Shown here one piece after another: positions 1-5,486 of a stretch of 6,243 nt of DNA. The translations under genes and the position numbers were made by a program. The DNA is from Acidobacteriaceae bacterium. Its GTDB lineage: Bacteria; Acidobacteriota; Terriglobia; Terriglobales; Acidobacteriaceae. Where the stretch lies: contig JARLFX010000017.1 of NCBI GenBank assembly GCA_031296355.1, forward strand, positions 1-6,243, written 5' to 3'. Under the pieces are notes generated by a model. The model was not told where the DNA came from, searched no databases, and saw only the letters and a program-made list of their open reading frames with translations. Every line of letters begins with the position of its first letter. Positions within the stretch are counted from its first letter, which is position 1.

Positions 1-1598
1 CCGGTGCTCCAATCGGTTACGGGACGCGAGCGGATGGTGAGCACGCGGGGCTCCATGCCGTTCATGGCATCGAGCGCGTTGCCGATGAGGTTGGCCAGGA
101 CCTGACGGAGTTCGTTGGCGTAGCCGATGATGAGGCCGTGCTCACGATGGTCCAGCACCAGATGGATGTGGGCGGAGTGCATGCGGCTGCGGTAGAGCGA
201 GATGACGGAGTCCGTAAGGTCACTGCTCTTCATGGGCGCGGGCTTGCTGGTTTGGCGGTAGAAGCGCAGAGTCTGTGCGGCGATGTGCGAGACGCGGCCC
301 AGCTCGGCCTGCGCCTGCTCAAGATATTGCGCTGACTGGGGTGAGAGAGGTTCCAGCCCGATGATGTAGAGGAGGTTGGTGACGGCTTCCAGCGGGTTGT
401 TGATCTCGTGTGAAATGGATGCGGCTAGGCGGCCCGCGACGGCAAGTTTTTCCGACTGCAGCAGTGCGGATTCCGCGCGCTTGGCGCTGGTGAGATCGAA
501 GACGAAGCTGGCGACTTCAGTTCCAGTGCCAGTTTCAGTACGCATGAGAGTGCTGGCCGTGAGCACGGGGATGCGCGCATTATTTTTGGAGAGGTAGGTG
601 GTTTCGTAAGGCTCGCAGGTGCCGTTGCGGCGCAACTCATTTTCAACGCGAAGATCGAGAGCGGAGAACTCCGGCGGAGTGAGACGCCGGCGATGAAGAT
701 GGCCGCCGGTAATCTCAGTGAGCGTGTAACCGAGCATGCGGCGCAGGACGGGATTCATGTAGTTGACGATGCCGTCTGAATCGACGATCTGCATGCCAAC
801 GAAGCTGGCCTCAATGAGCTGGTGGAAGCGGCTCTCGGCGGCGAGGGTGCGCTCAAGCATCAGCTTTTCCTGATCGATATCGGCGATGGCGGCGATGCCG
901 GCGATGGTACGGCCCGCGTCATCGGTGATGGGCGAGGCGGTGATGCGAACCCAGCCGAAGGTGCCATCGCCGCGGCGGTAGAGAAACTCTTCGCCGGTTA
1001 TGGTCTGGCCGGTGGCCATGGCGCGCGCGAGGGGAAAATCCTTTGGATCGACGGGGCTGCCATTGGGATAAAAGGCCGTCCAATTGCCTTGCTCGGCAAT
1101 GGTGGGAGGATGGCGCAGAATATTTTCTACGGCTGGGTTGCCAAAGACAACATGGCCGGTGGGTGCCTCTGCGAGGATGATGCCCACGGGGACATTTTCG
1201 ACCACGGTGTTCAGGCGGTCGCGCTCGATGCGGGCAGCAAGCTCGGCGTCTATCCGGCCCTGCACGTCAACCGAGGAGCAGATCCAGCCGACCAGATCAC
1301 CCTTCTTGCCCAGGATGGGGCTGGCGTGGGAATCGAACCAGCGGTATTGGCCATTTAGGGCGCGGATGCGGTAGCGGTGCTCAAAGGGCTGATGCGTGGG
1401 AACGCCCTTGCTCCAGGCATCAGCAACCCGCTCGCGGTCGTCGGGGTGCACAGTTTTAAACCACAGTGCTTCCAGATCGGCGGCGGGACGGCGGCCGGTG
1501 TACTGGTACCAGGCGCGATTCAGAAACGTAATGGAGCCCTCGGGATCTGTCGCACAGACCAGCTGTGGCAGACTGTCGAGAACTTTCTGTGACTCCAT
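1..1598 (-). CDS. Triple-PAS cytoplasmic sensor histidine kinase (C-terminus off window)
   Basis: The 532 visible codons read without a stop to the left edge, so the gene is 3'-truncated by the window. The protein probably senses a cytoplasmic signal and autophosphorylates to drive a response regulator. Three PAS/PAC modules are seen at about residues 5-115, 129-245 and 253-375. The PAC-like strands RYRIRALNGQYRWF and LYRRGDGTFGWVRI mark the first two. A HisKA dimerisation helix follows, with the phospho-acceptor box SISHEINNPLEA (His397). The start of the HATPase domain carries the N-box NELRQVLANLIGNALDAM (Asn507). The D/F/G boxes would lie outside the window. No signal peptide or membrane segment is seen. 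The ATG at 1598 is the default start; in-frame GTG (1613) and TTG (1619) lie between it and an upstream TAA, and none has a good ribosome site. Its ligand and partner regulator cannot be told from the sequence. The family is certain; the function is generic. Confidence 0.93.
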   Translation of the reverse strand, partial: MESQKVLDSLPQLVCATDPEGSITFLNRAWYQYTGRRPAADLEALWFKTVHPDDRERVADAWSKGVPTHQPFEHRYRIRALNGQYRWFDSHASPILGKKGDLVGWICSSVDVQGRIDAELAARIERDRLNTVVENVPVGIILAEAPTGHVVFGNPAVENILRHPPTIAEQGNWTAFYPNGSPVDPKDFPLARAMATGQTITGEEFLYRRGDGTFGWVRITASPITDDAGRTIAGIAAIADIDQEKLMLERTLAAESRFHQLIEASFVGMQIVDSDGIVNYMNPVLRRMLGYTLTEITGGHLHRRRLTPPEFSALDLRVENELRRNGTCEPYETTYLSKNNARIPVLTASTLMRTETGTGTEVASFVFDLTSAKRAESALLQSEKLAVAGRLAASISHEINNPLEAVTNLLYIIGLEPLSPQSAQYLEQAQAELGRVSHIAAQTLRFYRQTSKPAPMKSSDLTDSVISLYRSRMHSAHIHLVLDHREHGLIIGYANELRQVLANLIGNALDAMNGMEPRVLTIRSRPVTDWST

Positions 1599-1710
1599 GA
1601 GGGAGGTCGGCACATCCAATAGAATATCCGCTTTGGTTTACAGCGGTTTAGGGAAGTTGAGGGGATGTAACAGAATTTCATGGCATCCGATAGGCAAACC
1701 GGGGATTTTG

Positions 1711-1738
1711 CGGAAAACCCAATGGGTGCTGTTTTGCG
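1711..1738. promoter_or_regulatory. Imperfect inverted repeat in the kinase/cold-shock divergent gap
   Basis: The 218-bp gap between the two divergent starts holds one clear dyad. CGGAAAAC (1711-1718) pairs with GTTTTGCG (1731-1738) with a single G-G mismatch. Within its 12-base loop, CC and GG could add two pairs. It lies about 80 bases before the cold-shock GTG start. It could be a 5'-leader hairpin of the cold-shock mRNA or an operator serving either divergent gene. I found no convincing -35/-10 pair for either direction in this gap, so its role is open and it may be chance. Confidence 0.25.
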
Positions 1739-1803
1739 TCAAACCATCATGCGGCGCAGTGGCTGCATTTTGTATTTTGGGCTGACCAGATCACGAAGCA
1801 ATA

Positions 1804-1810
1804 AAGGGGA
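1804..1810 (+). promoter_or_regulatory. Shine-Dalgarno site of the cold-shock gene
   Basis: AAGGGGA sits 6 bases before the GTG at 1817. It is a strong purine-rich ribosome site and decides for this GTG as the start. It is the only clear Shine-Dalgarno sequence in front of the gene starts visible in this window. Confidence 0.7.
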
Positions 1811-1816
1811 ACGAAC

Positions 1817-2056
1817 GTGGCACAATACAAGGGCAAAGTGAAGTGGTTCAATAACGCAAAAGGTTTCGGCTTCATCGGACGGGATGATGGGCCGGATGTT
1901 TTTGTCCACTACAGTGCCATCCAGCTGGAAGGCTACAAGAGCCTGAAAGAGGGCGACGATGTGGAGTTTGACATCGTTGAAGGGGCGAAGGGGCCGCAGG
2001 CCGATCAGGTGGTGCGGGCGGCTGAGACTCCTTCGACACCTGAGACTACAGCCTGA
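1817..2056 (+). CDS. csp: Cold-shock domain (CspA-family) RNA/ssDNA-binding protein
   Basis: This 79-residue protein is a single OB-fold cold-shock domain that binds single-stranded RNA or DNA and melts secondary structure as an RNA chaperone in the cytoplasm. The signature [16 protein letters not shown] (residues 5-20) contains RNP1 (KGFGFI), and RNP2 is VFVHY (28-32). The basic and aromatic binding surface (W10, F11, F17, F19, F29, H31, Y32) is intact. The core family length is about 66-70 residues; the extra C-terminal tail, roughly residues 67-79, is Thr/Pro/Glu-rich and probably disordered. The start is GTG with a strong ribosome site. It stands alone, with the kinase divergent upstream and polX 115 bp downstream on the same strand. 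Bacteria often carry several csp paralogues, and which one this is, and whether it is cold-inducible, cannot be said. Confidence 0.96.
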   Translation: MAQYKGKVKWFNNAKGFGFIGRDDGPDVFVHYSAIQLEGYKSLKEGDDVEFDIVEGAKGPQADQVVRAAETPSTPETTA

Positions 2057-2145
2057 TAAGGCTGCGCGCGCCAGCACAGGTGCGCAACGTGGCGGCTGAA
2101 GGAGTAGCGCCTGAGTTTCTTCGGCGTGGATTCCCGGTTGTTTCG

Positions 2146-2151
2146 TACAAT
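2146..2151 (+). promoter_or_regulatory. Candidate -10 element for polX
   Basis: TACAAT lies 20 bases upstream of the polX ATG, which would give a very short leader of roughly 14 bases. No good -35 hexamer sits at 16-18 bp spacing (the position reads GGCGTG), so the call rests on the -10 match alone. The rest of the 115-bp gap after the cold-shock gene shows only a 5-bp GC-rich inverted repeat (2063-2067 with 2082-2086). Confidence 0.25.
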
Positions 2152-2171
2152 AGCGAAGCCTGCTGCCGACC

Positions 2172-3914
2172 ATGGATAACATCACGATAGCTACGATTCT
2201 GGATGAAACGGCGGCGCTGCTGGAGATCAGCGGCGCCGACCCGTTTCGTATTCGTTCGTACCGGCGCGCCGCCGAATCCGTAGAACAACAGACCCAACCG
2301 CTCGCTGCCATGGTGGACGAGCCGAAGCAGTTGCTGGCGATTGCCGGCATCGGCAAGGGCATGGCGGCGAACATCATTGACCTGGTGAAGACCGGGACGA
2401 TGGAGGTGCGCGAGGAGCTGCTGAAGACGTATCGCCCAAGCATGCTGGAGTTGCTGAAGCTGCCGGGGATGGGGCCGAAGACCGTTGGGCTGGTGTGGGA
2501 AGCGCTGGGCGTGGCGGATATCGATGCACTGGAGATAGCGGCGAAAGAGGGCAAGCTGACGACTCTGCCGCGCTTCGGCGAGAAGCAGGTGCAGAAGCTG
2601 CTGAAGGGCATCGAAGATTATCGCCGCAATGCCAGCTCATTCCGAATTGACGAAGCGGATGAGGCGGCGAAGCGGATTGGCGCGCTGATACTGGAGTTTC
2701 CGGGGATTGAGACGGTGACGCCCGCGGGCTCGGTGCGGCGGGGCAAGGAATCTGTTGGCGACCTGGATTTATTGGTGACTGGGCCCGCGTGCGAGCCGGA
2801 GGTGGTGAGCGCGGCGGTGGAGCATGTGGCGGCGCTGCCGATGATCGCCAACCTGATGGCGAAGGGGCAGAACAAGGTGAGTTTTGCGCTGCGCAACGGC
2901 ATGCAGGTGGATGTGCGGCTGCTGCCGAAGGCGAGCTACGGCGCGGCGCTGCAATATTTCACCGGATCGAAGATGCACGGCATTGCGGTGCGGCAGCGCG
3001 CGCTGAAGCTGGGCTACACGCTGAGCGAGTATGCGCTGGCGAGCGTGGAAGATGATTCGATTGTGGCAGCGGAGACGGAGGAGAGCATCTATCACGCGCT
3101 GGGGATGGACTGGATTCCGCCGGAGATGCGCGAGAACGCAGGCGAACTGGAGCTTGCGCTGGCGCACAAGCTGCCGGAGCTGATCGCGCAGACCGACCTG
3201 CGCGGCGACATCCACATGCATACGGTGGAGAGCGACGGAACGCAGACGATCCGCGAGATGGCGGAGGCGGCAATCGCGCGCGGGTACGAGTACATCGCCA
3301 TCACCGATCACTCGAAGAATCTGGCGATGACGAACGGCATGGACGACAAGCGAGCCGTGGCGCATGCGAAGCGCGTTCGCGAAGTGGAGAAGGAGCTGGA
3401 GGGACGCATCCGCATCTTCTCAGGCGTAGAAGTGGATATTCTTGCGGACGGCGAGCTGGATTTGGCGGATGAGACACTGGCGCAGCTCGACGTGGTGATT
3501 GCGAGTGTGCACACGTTGTTCGCGCAGCCGGTGGAGCAGATGACGGCGCGGATTCTGAAGGCGTTGGAGAATCCTTACACGCGCGTGCTGGGACATCCGA
3601 CGGGGCGCAAGGTGCTGAAGCGCGAGGCGTATGCCGTGAACCTGGATGCGGTGCTGAAGCGTGCGGCGGAGCTAGGCGTGGCGGTGGAGCATAATGCTGC
3701 TCCGGCGCGGCTGGACCTGAGCGACAGGAATCTGCGGCTGGCGAAAGAGTACGGCTGCAAGTTTGTGGTGAATACGGACGCACACGCCATCGCAGACATG
3801 GACAAGATGCGGTTTGGCGTGACGCAGATGCGCAGGGCGTGGCTGACGAAGGATGACGTGCTGAATACGCTGGGGGTGGGGGAGTTTTTGGGAGCGCTGC
3901 GGAAGAGGGCTTGA
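2172..3914 (+). CDS. polX: DNA polymerase/3'-5' exonuclease PolX (Pol beta-like + PHP)
   Basis: This 580-residue protein has the usual length of bacterial PolX, a gap-filling DNA repair polymerase with Mn-dependent 3'-5' exonuclease and AP-endonuclease activity in the PHP domain. The N-terminal 8-kDa-like helical domain is at about 1-80 (DPFRIRSYRRAAESVE). A helix-hairpin-helix motif, LPGMGPKTVG, is at 97-106. The nucleotidyltransferase palm shows GSVRR (186-190), the catalytic pair D197/D199 in GDLDLLV, a third Asp D247 in QVDVRLL, and YFTGSKMHG (262-270). The PHP domain, about 343-575, shows all nine expected metal-ligand positions: H348, H350, D355, H380, E420, H447, H475, D536 and H538. 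Both active sites therefore look intact. One segment that in PolX usually reads like EINANP is EHNAAP here (506-511). The ATG has no Shine-Dalgarno sequence, but the N-terminus aligns well with the family. The gene converges with the DUF59 gene downstream. Confidence 0.97.
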   Translation: MDNITIATILDETAALLEISGADPFRIRSYRRAAESVEQQTQPLAAMVDEPKQLLAIAGIGKGMAANIIDLVKTGTMEVREELLKTYRPSMLELLKLPGMGPKTVGLVWEALGVADIDALEIAAKEGKLTTLPRFGEKQVQKLLKGIEDYRRNASSFRIDEADEAAKRIGALILEFPGIETVTPAGSVRRGKESVGDLDLLVTGPACEPEVVSAAVEHVAALPMIANLMAKGQNKVSFALRNGMQVDVRLLPKASYGAALQYFTGSKMHGIAVRQRALKLGYTLSEYALASVEDDSIVAAETEESIYHALGMDWIPPEMRENAGELELALAHKLPELIAQTDLRGDIHMHTVESDGTQTIREMAEAAIARGYEYIAITDHSKNLAMTNGMDDKRAVAHAKRVREVEKELEGRIRIFSGVEVDILADGELDLADETLAQLDVVIASVHTLFAQPVEQMTARILKALENPYTRVLGHPTGRKVLKREAYAVNLDAVLKRAAELGVAVEHNAAPARLDLSDRNLRLAKEYGCKFVVNTDAHAIADMDKMRFGVTQMRRAWLTKDDVLNTLGVGEFLGALRKRA

Positions 3915-3956
3915 GGTTTTGTTTGGCCACTTGGAATAATTGATTGAGAGAGATTT

Positions 3957-4027
3957 GCGCGCGTCGCGCGGCCCTCGCTTTGCGAGGCTATCCCACATCT
4001 CCGCGATGAAACTGCGTAGATATGGGG
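3957..4027. repeat. Cluster of three palindromes between convergent genes
   Basis: The 132-bp spacer between the polX and DUF59 stops holds three consecutive dyads. (1) GCGCG (3957-3961) with CGCGC (3965-3969), in a run where CGCGCG also occurs twice. (2) A perfect 6-bp stem CCTCGC/GCGAGG (3973-3978, 3982-3987) with a TTT loop. (3) A longer stem CCCACATCT (3992-4000) with AGATATGGG (4018-4026), one mismatch in nine, extended inward by CGC/GCG (4002-4004, 4014-4016) around a 9-base loop. The order suggests a dispersed intergenic repeat, and its place fits a bidirectional transcription end. No U-tract follows on either strand, so a classical intrinsic terminator is not supported. Confidence 0.55.
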
Positions 4028-4046
4028 CACCCAGAGTATAGGCAGG

Positions 4047-4373
4047 TCAGATGCCGAGCTGCTTACGTCCGGCTTCGCTGATGCGCTCCGGTGACCACTT
4101 CGGGTCCCACACCATCTCTACTGTGCTTTTGCTGATGCCCTGGATGCCGGCGAGGCGGTTCTGTATCTGCGCGGAGATTTGCGCGTGAGCGGGGCAGTTG
4201 GGCGAGGTGAGGGTGAGCTCGATGGCGACCTTCTGCTTCGGGACGATGCCGGGGGCGTCTGCGTCTTCCGCGAGGGTGATGCGGTAGACGAGGCCGAGGT
4301 CGACGATGTTTAACGCGATCTCAGGATCGTAGCAGTCACGGAGCGCGTCGCGGATTTGGGATTCGGTGAGCAT
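4047..4373 (-). CDS. MIP18/DUF59-family iron-sulfur cluster assembly factor (PaaD/SufT-like)
   Basis: This 108-residue protein is a single MIP18 (formerly DUF59) domain. Members of the family help mature or deliver Fe-S clusters to client proteins in the cytoplasm. The hallmark DPEIALNIVDLGLVY is at 16-30. The conserved cysteine of the SPNCPAHAQ segment is C60, and the C-terminal VWDPKWSPERISEAGRKQLG (88-107) matches the family's closing WDPxWxPExxSExxRxxLG pattern. Length and both ends agree with stand-alone members, so the gene looks complete. The loop at about 35-48 is Asp/Ala/Pro-rich and somewhat long. The ATG has no Shine-Dalgarno sequence, and an 8-bp tandem array begins only 6 bases upstream. 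It lies in the same direction as ispA, 159 bp behind it. No suf, isc or paa genes are visible nearby, so the client is unknown; PaaD itself (phenylacetate pathway) is unlikely without that context. Confidence 0.92.
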   Translation of the reverse strand: MLTESQIRDALRDCYDPEIALNIVDLGLVYRITLAEDADAPGIVPKQKVAIELTLTSPNCPAHAQISAQIQNRLAGIQGISKSTVEMVWDPKWSPERISEAGRKQLGI

Positions 4374-4379
4374 GGAGAG

Positions 4380-4435
4380 CAGCGAGTTAGCAGGGCAGCG
4401 AGTCAGCAGGTCAGCGAGTCAGCGAGTCAGCGAAA
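4380..4435. repeat. Seven-unit 8-bp tandem repeat
   Basis: Seven octamers lie in exact register. The dominant unit CAGCGAGT occurs at 4380, 4396, 4412 and 4420. The others are TAGCAGGG (4388), CAGCAGGT (4404) and CAGCGAAA (4428). Units 1-4 alternate between a CAGCGAGT form and an AGCAGG form. The array abuts the DUF59 start codon on one side and the first REP-like element on the other. On the transcribed minus strand it reads as repeats of ACTCGCTG. Confidence 0.9.
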
Positions 4436-4467
4436 AGCAGATTCTTCGCTGCGCTCAGAATGACAAA
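4436..4467. repeat. REP-like palindromic element, copy 1
   Basis: The 32-bp element runs from AGCAG to ATGACAAA. ATTCT (4441-4445) pairs with AGAAT (4457-4461), followed by a 2x2 internal mismatch and an inner GC/GC pair round a 3-base loop. It shares its ends and the CTTCG...CTCAG(A/G)ATGACAAA framework with copy 2, 47 bp away. From memory, minus-strand sequences beginning GTCATTCTGAGCG are common dispersed intergenic repeats in several phyla including Acidobacteriota; I could not check this here. No RAYT-type transposase is in the window. Confidence 0.7.
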
Positions 4468-4482
4468 ACAAAAAAAGCGAGA

Positions 4483-4523
4483 AGCAGGTCCTTCGGCTCG
4501 CTACGCTCACTCAGGATGACAAA
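4483..4523. repeat. REP-like palindromic element, copy 2
   Basis: The 41-bp element has the same ends as copy 1 (AGCAG and ATGACAAA) but a centre 9 bp longer. Its stem GTCCT (4488-4492) pairs with AGGAT (4513-4517), one pair being a G-T wobble. It ends 9 bases past the ispA stop codon, so on the minus strand it is the first thing in the ispA 3' region. A run of seven T on that strand (4476-4470) follows about 12 bases after the stem. This could help end ispA transcription, but the spacing is longer than a normal intrinsic terminator. Confidence 0.7.
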
Positions 4524-4532
4524 TCTTCAAAA

Positions 4533-5462
4533 TCAATTCTTGCGCTGGACGAGGTAGCCGGCGAGGGACTTCAGTGTTTCGGCGGCTGCGCCATAGGGGG
4601 CTAGCTCGTCGAAGGCTTCGGTGATGAGACGCTCGGCGTCGTGCTGCGAGCGTTCGAGGCCGAAGACGGCGGGCCAGGTGGCTTTGTCGCTGGCGGTGTC
4701 TTTGCCGGCGGTCTTGCCGAGCTGGGCGGAGTCCTGCGTCATGTCGAGCACGTCATCGACGATCTGGAAGGCGAGCCCGGCCTTCTGGCCGAAGATGCGC
4801 AGGCGCTCGATATCGGCTGGGGCGGCCCCAGCAAAGATGCCGCCAGCGACGATGCAGACGGTGATGAGCGCACCGGTCTTGGCGCGGTGAATGGTTTCTA
4901 CGAGTTCGGCGGTGGGCTTCTGCTGTTCGCCTTCGATGTCCATCACCTGGCCGCCGATCATGCCGGGGCGGTCGCTGCTGACGCCGGTGCCGACTGCAAT
5001 GGCAATCTCGCGCACAATGCTGACGGTCTGCGGGGCAGGGCACTTCAGGGTGGAGAGGGTTTCAAAAGCGAGGGTTTGCAGGGCATCGCCCGCGAGGATG
5101 GCGATGGCTTCGCCGTAGACCACGTGGCAGGTGGGCTTGCCGCGGCGGAGATCGTCGTTGTCGAGCGCGGGCAGATCGTCGTGAATGAGGGAGTAGGTGT
5201 GCAGCATCTCAATGGCTGCGCCGAGGTCTGCTACTCCGGCGGGGATAGCGTCCGTGCCGGCGATCATGCGGGCGGCTTCCATGCAGAGCAGGGGGCGCAG
5301 GCGTTTGCCGCCGGCAAAGACGCTGTGGCGCATGGCGCGGTGGATGGAGAGCGGCTGGGTGTCGGCGGTGGGCAGAAGGCGCTCAAGCGCGGCGTCGGCA
5401 AGTTCCATGCCGGCTTTGCGAATCTCCTGGACGGTGCTCTGTGTCTGAATCGGCATCGTCAA
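4533..5462 (-). CDS. ispA: Type II (2E,6E)-farnesyl diphosphate synthase / short-chain polyprenyl synthetase
   Basis: The 309-residue protein condenses DMAPP or GPP with IPP to make C15 (possibly C20) allylic diphosphates, the precursors of undecaprenyl carrier, quinone side chains and other isoprenoids, in the cytoplasm. The substrate-binding GGKRLRP is at 51-57. The first aspartate-rich motif is DDLPALD (95-101), with the two-residue insertion typical of bacterial type II FPP synthases, preceded by YSLIH and followed by DDLRRGKPTCH as in E. coli IspA. KTG is at 195-197, FQIVDD at 232-237, and the second motif is DDVLD (236-240). The aromatic Tyr90, five residues before the first motif, fits a C15 product limit, but GGPP cannot be excluded. 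The longest frame opens with TTG at 5462; the ATG at 5456 (MPIQTQ) is at least as likely. Neither has a Shine-Dalgarno sequence. The gene lies 24 bp downstream of the membrane protein on the same strand and may be cotranscribed with it. Confidence 0.95.
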   Translation of the reverse strand: MTMPIQTQSTVQEIRKAGMELADAALERLLPTADTQPLSIHRAMRHSVFAGGKRLRPLLCMEAARMIAGTDAIPAGVADLGAAIEMLHTYSLIHDDLPALDNDDLRRGKPTCHVVYGEAIAILAGDALQTLAFETLSTLKCPAPQTVSIVREIAIAVGTGVSSDRPGMIGGQVMDIEGEQQKPTAELVETIHRAKTGALITVCIVAGGIFAGAAPADIERLRIFGQKAGLAFQIVDDVLDMTQDSAQLGKTAGKDTASDKATWPAVFGLERSQHDAERLITEAFDELAPYGAAAETLKSLAGYLVQRKN

Positions 5463-5486
5463 CCATGATAAATGACCGGGGACTGA

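Noticed and set aside
822..1358. 178-residue open frame on the plus strand
   Set aside because: It is antisense to the PAS kinase, whose minus-strand product has clear PAS, HisKA and N-box motifs. The plus frame is a Gly/Ala-rich low-complexity shadow.
1681..1696. Possible sigma-54 site (GG and GC dinucleotides 10 bp apart)
   Set aside because: The -12 half reads AGGC rather than TTGC, and nothing else supports a sigma-54 promoter upstream of a cold-shock gene.
2063..2086. Possible terminator after csp
   Set aside because: Only a 5-bp TGCGC/GCGCA stem with a 14-base loop and no T-tract follows; too weak to call.
1739..2611. 290-residue minus-strand frame covering the csp gene and the start of polX
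   Set aside because: It is Ser/Arg/Pro-rich with no recognisable domain and lies antisense to two well-supported genes.
2769..3365. 198-residue minus-strand frame inside polX
   Set aside because: It is His/Arg/Leu-rich, as expected from the reverse complement of GC-rich coding sequence; polX in the other strand is unambiguous.
4380..4435. Possible CRISPR array
   Set aside because: Units are 8 bp with no spacers, so it is a simple tandem repeat.
4366..4557. 63-residue plus-strand frame across the repeat region
   Set aside because: It translates the tandem array and both REP-like elements and overlaps the ends of two real minus-strand genes; not a plausible gene.
5464..5466. Upstream ATG near the ispA start
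   Set aside because: It is out of frame with the prenyl synthase; the in-frame choices are TTG at 5462 and ATG at 5456.
4641..5468. 275-residue plus-strand frame antisense to ispA
   Set aside because: It is a Gly/Ala/Val-rich shadow; the ispA frame carries both aspartate-rich motifs and is full length.
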